From Clostridia bacterium (GTDB lineage Bacteria; Bacillota; Clostridia; Saccharofermentanales; UBA5734), in NCBI GenBank assembly GCA_017997315.1, contig JAGOFF010000041.1:1-14108 (forward strand): DNA of 14,108 nucleotides, read 5' to 3'. Shown piece by piece: positions 8,177 to 13,882 of the stretch (positions are counted from its first letter, which is position 1; each line of letters begins with the position of its first letter). A program made the translations under genes and the position numbers. Below the pieces are notes generated by a model, which was not told the origin of the DNA, did not search any database, and worked only from the letters and a program-made list of their open reading frames with translations.

Positions 8177-9307
8177 TTACTTCAACATCACCTGTCCGCC
8201 GGTCACCGGCAGCGCCTGCCCGGTCTCGTACTCCTGTTCGACCAGGTAGACGATGCCGCGGACGACGTCCTCCGGCATACAGCCCCGCCCAAGCGGCACT
8301 TTCGCGGCATACGCTTCCCGGACATCCCGTACGGTCTTCGCCCCCGGAACCTTGCCGGCGCGCAGATACTGAATGAAAAGTCCGTTTTCCGGATCGCTCC
8401 ACAGCGGCCCGTCCAGGTAGTTTCCGGGACATACCGCATTGACCTTGATCCGGTGCGGCGCGAGTTCCAGCGCAAAACTCTGGACCAGTCCGATCCCGCC
8501 GAACTTGCCGCCCGCATAGGCGAAATTCCGGTTCGATCCCTGGAGGCCGGACTTCGAATTGATCTGGATGATATCGGAAAAGTGGCGCGGATCCATTTCG
8601 GCCGCGGTTCTCATCGGCGCCGCGGCATACTTCGCGCACAGGAAGAACGCGGTATAGTTCACGCGGGTCACCCGCTCGAAGTCCTGCAGCGAAAGCTCCT
8701 CGAGACCGCCCGCGCACAAGATGCCGGCGTTGCTGATCAGGATGTCCAGACCGCCGAAAGCAAGCACGGCTTCCCGCACCATCCCGGCGACGGACTCCTC
8801 CGAACCCACATCCGTTTCAAGCGCGATGGCGCGTCCGGATCCCAGACGCCGGTTGATGGCGTCCGCCGCGTCCTGGGCGGCTCCGGCGTTGAGATCGGCG
8901 AGCACGACCCGGGCGCCCCGGTCCGCAAGCCCCTCCGCGATGCCGCGCCCGAATCCCTGTGCCGCTCCGGTGACAATGGCGGCTTTCCCCTCGAGGCGGC
9001 GGTTTGTTTCCCGGGTGGACTCGAGCGTGAACATACCTACGCCCGGCCACCGGTACACAACCGGAAAATCCGTTTCCCGCGGCGGGTGCATGTCCGACAG
9101 TCCGGCGATCCGCTCCGCGGCATCCGGGGGGTCGGACGGTTCTCCGGGCAGCGTAAATATGCGGTCCGGATCGCCCTCCGGTATGAGGTGTCCGGGCTCG
9201 AACCGCACGCGGGGCAAAGGACGCCGTCCATCGGCCGCCCACATCCGAAGGGCGGGGGCGAATCGCGCCGCGGCATTCCGGATGCCCTCCCGGTCTGTCT
9301 CCTTCAT
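8177..9307 (-). CDS. SDR dehydrogenase, sorbitol-6-phosphate 2-dehydrogenase-like, with N-terminal extension
   Basis: A 376-residue short-chain dehydrogenase with a Rossmann domain beginning near 106: TGAAQGFG (113-120) for cofactor binding, D138 after the second strand (favouring NAD over NADP), SNAG (192-195), catalytic S251, Y264 and K268 (YAGGK). The C-terminal half (INSKSG, KVPLGRGC, TGGQVM) resembles SrlD, sorbitol-6-phosphate 2-dehydrogenase, but SrlD is about 260 residues. Here about 105 extra N-terminal residues contain DPDRIFTLPGEPS (46-58) and PGVGMFTLES (88-97), with no domain I can name. The start at 9305-9307 is preceded by GAGGGAG, whose bases follow directly on the TGA of the upstream dehydrogenase; an in-frame ATG at 9418 would overlap that gene by about 95 bases. 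It probably interconverts a hydroxyl and keto group on a sugar, polyol or their phosphate. The substrate is unknown. Confidence 0.9.
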   Translation of the reverse strand: MKETDREGIRNAAARFAPALRMWAADGRRPLPRVRFEPGHLIPEGDPDRIFTLPGEPSDPPDAAERIAGLSDMHPPRETDFPVVYRWPGVGMFTLESTRETNRRLEGKAAIVTGAAQGFGRGIAEGLADRGARVVLADLNAGAAQDAADAINRRLGSGRAIALETDVGSEESVAGMVREAVLAFGGLDILISNAGILCAGGLEELSLQDFERVTRVNYTAFFLCAKYAAAPMRTAAEMDPRHFSDIIQINSKSGLQGSNRNFAYAGGKFGGIGLVQSFALELAPHRIKVNAVCPGNYLDGPLWSDPENGLFIQYLRAGKVPGAKTVRDVREAYAAKVPLGRGCMPEDVVRGIVYLVEQEYETGQALPVTGGQVMLK

Positions 9308-9323
9308 ACGCCTTCTCTCCCTC

Positions 9324-10592
9324 TCAGCCGATCGGCCGCGCGTGGGCCAGCAGATAACGCTCGGCTTCGGCGCACCAGAGACCCCGGTTTCCTTCCACAA
9401 TGTCGGCCAGTGCCGCAAACATCGGATCGCCTGCGCCCAGGGAGCGCAGATCGGCCAGGGCGGTCAGCGGAAGCGATATCTGCGTATACACCAGTTTCTT
9501 CCCGCCGGGGATCCGCGGCAGGTTGAGCGTGGTTTCCGCTACGCAGTCCAGACCGCCGATATGGGTGATCATGGCCGCGGGATCGATGACTCCGGAGGCC
9601 ATGAGTTCGAGCGCTTCGACCAGGTCAGCGGTGTTGCCCCCGCTGTTGCCCGCCACATGGGCGGCATTGTAGTGCACATCGTAAAAGTTGAACCGGGCGG
9701 AGAAGGATGGATCGATCGGACCCGCAAAAAAGTTCAGGCACCCGTCATACCCCAGGATGGCGGAAGCGGTTTCGACCAGCGAGGGAACCGGCGCGTAGAC
9801 ATATACGTCGTCATACCCCCGACCGCCATTCAACGCACGCAGCGCGTCCGGCACATCCGTCGCGGCGTCCGTCAGCAGGTAGACCAGGCGAACGCCGAGC
9901 GCCTGCGCCTTTTCCGGCGGAAACACCGCGGCGGCGCGTTCGAGGCGTACCGGATCGATATCCGTGACCACCAGCAGACCCGGGCGGTTCGGATGGTTCA
10001 CCGCATAATCGACCGCGCCGAGCCCCATGGGACCCGCTCCCGCCAGCAGAGCCGTCGCGCCGCCCGGGACGATTCCCATCCGATGCTCGTAGGATCCGGG
10101 GGAGGTGTGATAGTTCACATGGAATCCGCCGATGATGCAGGACATCGGTTCAGACAGGGATCCGTGGAAAAAGGTTTCGCCCTCGTAACGGAGCAGGCAT
10201 CCCCGCGACATCACGACCTCGGGAATGATGACGAGGGTGGCCGCCCCTCCGATGTAGCGGAACGAATAACCGGGGGCGGCATGCACATTGCCCGGGATGT
10301 TGAGTGCGGGCTGGATGGAGAACCGGTCTCCGGGCCGGAACGAATCCGCCCACCGGGGCGTGACCTCCAGGATCTCGCCGCAGAACTCGTGTCCGATGAT
10401 GACCGGATTGTCGGCGATGTCCGCCGGCACGCGTTTGTGGCCGGTCCCCTGCTCCGCCGCCTTGTAGGACGACATGCAGATGCTGTCCGACACGATCTTG
10501 GCGAGGATCTCGCCGTTCTGAAGCGGGGGCAGCTCGAACGTGTCAAGCCGCAGGTCCCCCTTGCCGTACATTCTGACCGCCTTGGTCTGCAT
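9324..10592 (-). CDS. Zinc-type medium-chain dehydrogenase, L-sorbose-1-phosphate reductase-like
   Basis: A 422-residue medium-chain dehydrogenase/reductase and the first gene of the operon. C39, H68/E69 (GHEF) and E148 (SEP) fit the catalytic zinc site; the four-cysteine structural zinc lobe of classical alcohol dehydrogenases is absent. The Rossmann motif is GAGPMG (185-190), and D211 in VVTDID suggests NAD(H). N-terminal KAVRMYGKGDLRL, CGEI and IPGGKKLVYT resemble proteins annotated as L-sorbose-1-phosphate reductase/zinc-binding dehydrogenase, as I recall them. At 422 residues it is longer than typical polyol dehydrogenases (about 350). The ATG at 10590-10592 has AAAGGAG 7 bases upstream and a promoter about 35 bases further. 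Paired with the following SDR it could form a two-step redox relay on a sugar or sugar phosphate. The exact substrate is inferred only. Confidence 0.88.
   Translation of the reverse strand: MQTKAVRMYGKGDLRLDTFELPPLQNGEILAKIVSDSICMSSYKAAEQGTGHKRVPADIADNPVIIGHEFCGEILEVTPRWADSFRPGDRFSIQPALNIPGNVHAAPGYSFRYIGGAATLVIIPEVVMSRGCLLRYEGETFFHGSLSEPMSCIIGGFHVNYHTSPGSYEHRMGIVPGGATALLAGAGPMGLGAVDYAVNHPNRPGLLVVTDIDPVRLERAAAVFPPEKAQALGVRLVYLLTDAATDVPDALRALNGGRGYDDVYVYAPVPSLVETASAILGYDGCLNFFAGPIDPSFSARFNFYDVHYNAAHVAGNSGGNTADLVEALELMASGVIDPAAMITHIGGLDCVAETTLNLPRIPGGKKLVYTQISLPLTALADLRSLGAGDPMFAALADIVEGNRGLWCAEAERYLLAHARPIG
10106..10119. promoter_or_regulatory. Operator-like palindrome inside the first operon gene
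   Basis: TGTGA-TAGT-TCACA is a 5+5 bp palindrome inside the zinc dehydrogenase gene, about 525 bp downstream of the promoter palindrome TGTGAT-TAT-ATCACA. It is also followed by TGG, like the half-site over the -35 (CACATGG). It could be an auxiliary operator for looping, as in lac O2. It also encodes a conserved-looking peptide (NYHT), so chance is a real alternative. Confidence 0.3.
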
Positions 10593-10629
10593 ACCGGGAC
10601 TCCTTTGAACCGAATCGTCGTCGAGATGG

Positions 10630-10667
10630 TGTGATTATATCACATGAAGTTGTTCGTTTGTCACATG
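10630..10667. promoter_or_regulatory. Operator region: palindrome over the -10 plus repeated half-site over the -35
   Basis: TGTGAT-TAT-ATCACA (10630-10644) is a palindrome with 6-bp arms that contains the -10 box. Its half-site TCACATG (10640-10646) recurs exactly at 10661-10667 over the -35, 21 bp away, which is two helical turns. This arrangement fits a repressor binding cooperatively across the promoter. The TGTGA/TCACA arms recall CRP/FNR-type half-sites, but the 5-base spacing differs from the usual 6 and the position over the -10 is not that of an activator. The regulator is not in the window. Confidence 0.6.
10634..10664 (-). promoter_or_regulatory. Promoter of the dehydrogenase/rhamnose operon
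   Basis: On the minus strand a perfect -10 box TATAAT (10634-10639) lies 19 bases from GTGACA (10659-10664, five of six matches to TTGACA). A start site near 10627 would give a leader of about 35 bases before the first gene, whose Shine-Dalgarno is AAAGGAG. The long 19-base spacer suggests a weak or activator- or repressor-tuned promoter. Confidence 0.7.
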
Positions 10668-10699
10668 GAAAACGGGCGGAGAACATAACTCCGCCCGTT
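10667..10699 (-). terminator. Intrinsic terminator after rubrerythrin
   Basis: On the minus strand AACGGGCGGAG (10699-10689), a 7-base loop, then CTCCGCCCGTT (10681-10671) makes a perfect 11-bp stem ending in TTTT (10672-10669). It lies 25 bases after the rubrerythrin stop and just before the next operon's promoter, so it insulates the two units. No T tract follows on the plus strand. Confidence 0.8.
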
Positions 10700-10724
10700 G
10701 CCTGTCCTTCTCACGTCCGCCGGA

Positions 10725-11315
10725 TCAGTAGTTCTCGACGAACAGCTCGAAATGTGCGCGGGGATGCTTGCAGCAGGGGCAGACGGCGGGAGCGTCGGGT
10801 CCCTCGTGGACATACCCGCAGTTCCGGCATTTCCATGCGACCGGTTCGTCGCGGTGGAAAACCTGGCCGTCCTTGACATTCTGAGCAAGCTTCAGATATC
10901 GCGCTTCATGCCGTTCCTCCACCTCGGAGACCTCCTGGAAGATCGAGGCGATGTCCGGGAAGCCCTCCGCCTCGGCGGTCTGCCCCCAGTGCAGATAAAG
11001 GTCCGACCATTCCTCGTGTTCGCCGGCCGCCGCTGAAACGAGGTTTTCGTACGTGGTGCGGAGTTCGACCGGAAAGGTGGCCGTGATGCCGACCGTCGCC
11101 GGGAGTGAGTCCACCCCGGAGACGATTGCGCGGTAGAACAGCTTGGCGTGTTCGCGTTCGTTGTCCGCGGTTTCCGTAAAGATCGCCTCGATCTGGCGGA
11201 ATCCTTCCTTGTTCGCCGTGGAAGCGAAGAAGGTGTAACGGTTGCGTGCCTGAGATTCGCCCGCGAACGCCTTCATCAGGTTCACAAGAGTCTGTGTGCC
11301 GTCGAGTCTGCCCAT
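10725..11315 (-). CDS. rbr: Rubrerythrin
   Basis: Rubrerythrin is a cytoplasmic non-haem di-iron peroxidase that reduces hydrogen peroxide in anaerobes. The 196 residues give the classic two-domain layout: an N-terminal ferritin-like four-helix domain with E20, E53/H56 (NEREH), the E99-H100-E101 cluster and E133/H136 (EERHE) as di-iron ligands, and a C-terminal rubredoxin-like domain with C163/C166 (CRNC) and C179/C182 (CPCC). The extra cysteine at 181 is unusual, since other family members usually carry a non-cysteine there. Length matches the Desulfovibrio type (191). The ATG at 11313-11315 has GGGAGGT about 8 bases upstream; an in-frame ATG at 11351 would place the start inside the -10 box. 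It has its own promoter and a strong terminator, so it is probably expressed alone, plausibly in response to oxidative stress. Confidence 0.96.
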   Translation of the reverse strand: MGRLDGTQTLVNLMKAFAGESQARNRYTFFASTANKEGFRQIEAIFTETADNEREHAKLFYRAIVSGVDSLPATVGITATFPVELRTTYENLVSAAAGEHEEWSDLYLHWGQTAEAEGFPDIASIFQEVSEVEERHEARYLKLAQNVKDGQVFHRDEPVAWKCRNCGYVHEGPDAPAVCPCCKHPRAHFELFVENY

Positions 11316-11350
11316 GACAGGTACCTCCCGTATGTTGGTTTTATGAAACA

Positions 11351-11356
11351 ATTATA
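11351..11356 (-). promoter_or_regulatory. -10 box of the rubrerythrin promoter
   Basis: A perfect TATAAT on the minus strand directly abuts the TGA stop of the ydcF-like gene (11357-11359). A start near 11344 gives a leader of about 29 bases. No convincing -35 is visible in the GC-rich end of the upstream gene, so an activator may be needed. Confidence 0.6.
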
Positions 11357-12064
11357 TCATCCGACCGGCCGATCCACCGTAACATTCCCGTCTCCGGTGA
11401 TGGGGATCACCGGTCCGAGGAACGCGGGGCGGGCGTCCAGCACCCGGCATTCCAGCCAGGCCTTGGTCCGCGCGAACACCTCGCGGAACCGGTAGTAGCC
11501 CTCCCGGCCGTAAACGCCGAGCGCGGCGTCCACCCCCCGCGCGTCCAGCCCGATCTCGCCGGCGATGAAGAGCGCGCGTTTCAAATGGAATCCCTGGGTC
11601 ACGACGACGCAGGAACGGACCTCGAAGACATCCCTCGCCCGATACAGCGAATCATAGGTGTCAAAACCGGCGTGATCCATGAAGACATGTCCGGACGGCA
11701 CTCCCCGTTCGAGAAGATAGTTGCGCATCGCGTTCACTTCATCGTAGTATTCCGTCCCGTGGTCGCCGGAAACAAGGATCCGGTCGGACACCCCGGCACG
11801 GTACAGCACAAGCGCGGTCTCCAGCCGGTCGGCCAGCATGGGACTGACGCTGCCGTCGCTGCGGACCTGGGCGCCCAGCACGAGGATGCAGTCCGCATGG
11901 CCCGCATCCGATGCCGCTACGATGCCGCGCGTACCGACCGACTCCACGACGGCGTCCACACGCATCAGGGAAGCCGTGAGCAGCGCCGATACCGATACGG
12001 CGAGCATCAGCAGTTTTCCGATGAACCGAAGCCATTTACGGCTGCGTTTCTTGTTTTTGCCCAT
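11357..12064 (-). CDS. SanA/YdcF-like DUF218 membrane-anchored protein
   Basis: A 235-residue protein with a basic N-terminus (KNKKRSRK), one membrane segment at about 12-34, and an outside-facing DUF218 domain. Recognisable blocks are ADCILVLGAQVRSDGSVSP (57-75), MLADRLETALVLY (76-88), ILVSGDHG (96-103), and the GFHLKRA block (158-164). SanA/YdcF relatives are linked to envelope barrier function and vancomycin sensitivity in enterobacteria; the biochemical role is not known. The start at 12062-12064 has GGGAG 7 bases upstream and gives a sensible signal anchor; an ATG at 12118 would lie deep in the pseudouridine synthase gene. It overlaps the 3' end of that gene by 29 bases in another frame, suggesting coupled expression. 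Confidence 0.88.
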   Translation of the reverse strand: MGKNKKRSRKWLRFIGKLLMLAVSVSALLTASLMRVDAVVESVGTRGIVAASDAGHADCILVLGAQVRSDGSVSPMLADRLETALVLYRAGVSDRILVSGDHGTEYYDEVNAMRNYLLERGVPSGHVFMDHAGFDTYDSLYRARDVFEVRSCVVVTQGFHLKRALFIAGEIGLDARGVDAALGVYGREGYYRFREVFARTKAWLECRVLDARPAFLGPVIPITGDGNVTVDRPVG

Positions 12065-12806
12065 GATCCGTCTCCCATCCGTCCCATTCCGGTAGTCCGG
12101 CGCGCAGCCGGTCCGCAAACATCCCCCAGGGTCCGTCCGGATCCGGGAGTGCCGTGAACCGCATCGGTTCCCCCCGGACCGGATGCAGGAAAGCGATGCC
12201 GCACGCGAACAGCGCGATGCCGCCCTTCACGCCGGAACCGGCGTCCGGTCCGCCGTACCGGGCGTCTCCCCAGACCGGACATCCGATCCGGGCGAACTGC
12301 GCGCGGATCTGGTGTGTCCGTCCGGTCTCCAGACGGATGCGGACCAGGGAGGCCCCGCCGTCCGGCAGCCGGTCCATCACCTGGTAGCGGAGCACCGCCT
12401 CCTTGCCCTCCCCTTCGGAGGAGGTGAATCCGGACCGGCCGTCCGGCCCGTTGCGGACCATGTAGTCCCGGAGCGTCCCGACCGGATCCCGCGGCATACC
12501 CCGGAGAACCGCGATGTACTCTTTCCCGAACCTTCGCTCGCGGATCTGGGCGGACAGCCGGGACGCGCCTTTGGATGTGCGCGCAAAGACCATGACGCCG
12601 CCCACCGGACGGTCCAGGCGGTGGACCAGCCCCAGAAAGATGTTTCCCGGCTTGTTGTGCCGGATACGGATCCCCTCCTTGAGCAGCGCAAGCATGTCCG
12701 GCGCTTCCGAGCCGTCCGGCTGGGACAGGACGCCCGCGGGCTTGACCGCTACAAGCAGGTGATTGTCTTCGTACAGGACCGGGATTTCCCCCCATCCCTC
12801 AGCCAA
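12036..12806 (-). CDS. RluA-family RNA pseudouridine synthase
   Basis: It isomerises specific uridines in rRNA or tRNA to pseudouridine. The catalytic block VHRLDRPVGG (61-70) contains the conserved aspartate D65, followed by VFARTSKGASRLS; LETGRTHQIRAQFA and GCPVWGDARYG are the other family signatures. There is no S4 RNA-binding domain, which is usual for the short RluA/YqcB-like subgroup. I chose a TTG start at 12804-12806: no ATG or GTG lies near the expected N-terminus (ILYEDNHLL-type in relatives), GGAAGGTGG stands 7 bases upstream, and the TTG overlaps the methyltransferase stop by 8 bases (TTGGCTGA). An ATG at 12914 would put about 36 arginine- and proline-rich residues in the upstream gene. 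With this start the protein is 256 residues. The exact target base is unknown. Confidence 0.9.
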   Translation of the reverse strand: MAEGWGEIPVLYEDNHLLVAVKPAGVLSQPDGSEAPDMLALLKEGIRIRHNKPGNIFLGLVHRLDRPVGGVMVFARTSKGASRLSAQIRERRFGKEYIAVLRGMPRDPVGTLRDYMVRNGPDGRSGFTSSEGEGKEAVLRYQVMDRLPDGGASLVRIRLETGRTHQIRAQFARIGCPVWGDARYGGPDAGSGVKGGIALFACGIAFLHPVRGEPMRFTALPDPDGPWGMFADRLRAGLPEWDGWETDHGQKQETQP

Positions 12807-13692
12807 GCGCGTTCCACCTTCCCGTAGCGCCGCAGGGGAGCACGATGCGCCGTCCGGTGGCCGGCAGGCCGATCTCCTCCGCCTGCGCGCGGCCGCCGCG
12901 GTCCCCGAGCACAAGCGACAGGATGTCCGCGAGCACCGATGGCGCGAGGCCTGTCGTATAGGAATTGATGTAGAAAAAAAGCGGATCGTCGGACAACAGC
13001 CGTGCGCAGAGCTCCACCAGCCCGTACAGCGCGTCTTCCAGCTTCCACAGTTCGCCCGACGGGCCCCTGCCGTAAGCGGGCGGATCCATCAGGATTCCTT
13101 CGTACCGGCGTCCGCGACGGATCTCCCGCTCGACGAAAAGCCGTGCGTCGTCCGTGAAATACCGGACCCGGCATTCGCCCAGCCCGGAGGACTCCAGATT
13201 GCGCCGCGCCTTCGCGTTCATCCCCTTGGATGCATCCAGATGCACGACCTCGTCCGCGCCGGCCATCGCGCATGCCGCCGTCGCGGCGCCGGTGTAGGCG
13301 AACAGGTTGAGGATCCGGGCCTCGCCGCCCCCTTCCGTCCGGTTTCGGATCATCGCCGCCATCGAATCCCAGTTGACGGCCTGCTCGGGAAAAAGCCCGG
13401 TGTGCTTGAATCCGGTCGGCTCGACATGGAACGTCAGTTCGCCCGCTTCGGAGGGATACCGGACAGTCCAGGACCGCGGGTGGTCCCGGAGGACGTCCCA
13501 CCGGCCGCCCCCCTCCCGGCTGCGACGATACACCGCATCGGGCGCGGGCATCGCTCCGCCGCTCCAGTCCCCGCGCGGCCAGATCGCCTGGGGATCCGGC
13601 CGCTGCAGAATCACACGGCCCCAACGCTCCAGCTTTTCACCATCGCCCGCGTCGATCAGTTCGTAGTCCCGCCACCGGTCCGCAATCCACAT
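12799..13692 (-). CDS. Class I SAM-dependent methyltransferase, RlmI-like (probable 23S rRNA cytosine methyltransferase family)
   Basis: A 297-residue methyltransferase. Motif I is NLFAYTGAATAACA (129-142) with the acidic ribose-binding residue D153 in VVHLDASKG. Motif IV is MDPPAYGRG (202-210); the DPP signature is typical of the RlmI/RlmK-like RNA methyltransferase group. GFKHTGLFPEQAVNWD (94-109) precedes motif I and PCGATGRW closes the protein. The N-terminal PUA domain of RlmI is missing. I chose ATG 13690-13692 because MWIADRWRDYEL is the start I recall in relatives. Its ribosome site is mediocre (GGAG 12 bases away, AGGCGGG adjacent). An in-frame TTG at 13768-13770 with AGG 7 bases upstream is an alternative, adding 26 residues. 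The function is probably rRNA modification, consistent with the adjacent pseudouridine synthase. Confidence 0.85.
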   Translation of the reverse strand: MWIADRWRDYELIDAGDGEKLERWGRVILQRPDPQAIWPRGDWSGGAMPAPDAVYRRSREGGGRWDVLRDHPRSWTVRYPSEAGELTFHVEPTGFKHTGLFPEQAVNWDSMAAMIRNRTEGGGEARILNLFAYTGAATAACAMAGADEVVHLDASKGMNAKARRNLESSGLGECRVRYFTDDARLFVEREIRRGRRYEGILMDPPAYGRGPSGELWKLEDALYGLVELCARLLSDDPLFFYINSYTTGLAPSVLADILSLVLGDRGGRAQAEEIGLPATGRRIVLPCGATGRWNALG

Positions 13693-13787
13693 CCCGCCTG
13701 CCGTCTCCCCATATCCGGTCGCCGGTGCGTCGAAACCCGCGAGAAGGGTTTGTGGCGCGCCGATGAACAATTCTGAACCTGTGCTCT

Positions 13788-13806
13788 CTCCGGCCGCCGG
13801 CCGGAG
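13788..13806 (-). other. GC-rich hairpin in the methyltransferase 5' leader
   Basis: CTCCGGCC-GGC-GGCCGGAG on the minus strand is a perfect 8-bp palindrome with a 3-base centre, starting a few bases after the predicted transcription start (about 13810) and roughly 100 bases before the chosen ATG. It could be an mRNA 5' stabiliser or part of a leader structure; no T tract follows. Confidence 0.4.
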
Positions 13807-13816
13807 TTTATGGTTT

Positions 13817-13845
13817 ATTATATGATAAGAAAACACTCGAGTTAA
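13817..13845 (-). promoter_or_regulatory. Promoter of the methyltransferase/rluA/ydcF-like unit
   Basis: On the minus strand TTAACT (13840-13845, four of six matches to TTGACA), a 17-base spacer and a perfect TATAAT (13817-13822) form a good sigma-70-type promoter. The 8-base palindrome ACTCGAGT (13835-13842) overlaps the -35 and could be a binding site. The predicted leader is about 118 bases, or about 40 if the upstream TTG start is used. Confidence 0.7.
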
Positions 13846-13882
13846 CGCCAGTTTGGACCCGTATGTCCGGGGGGAGCCTGAT

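Noticed and set aside
9308..9418. Earlier ATG for the SDR
   Set aside because: It would overlap the zinc dehydrogenase by about 95 bases; the ATG at 9307 has a Shine-Dalgarno site right after that gene's stop.
8721..10634. 637-codon plus-strand frame opposite the SDR and zinc dehydrogenase genes
   Set aside because: Spans two well-supported genes and their junction on the other strand; no recognisable domain.
10630..10644. Standard CRP/FNR activator site
   Set aside because: The arms match TGTGA/TCACA, but the spacer is 5 rather than 6 and the site covers the -10, which fits a repressor better.
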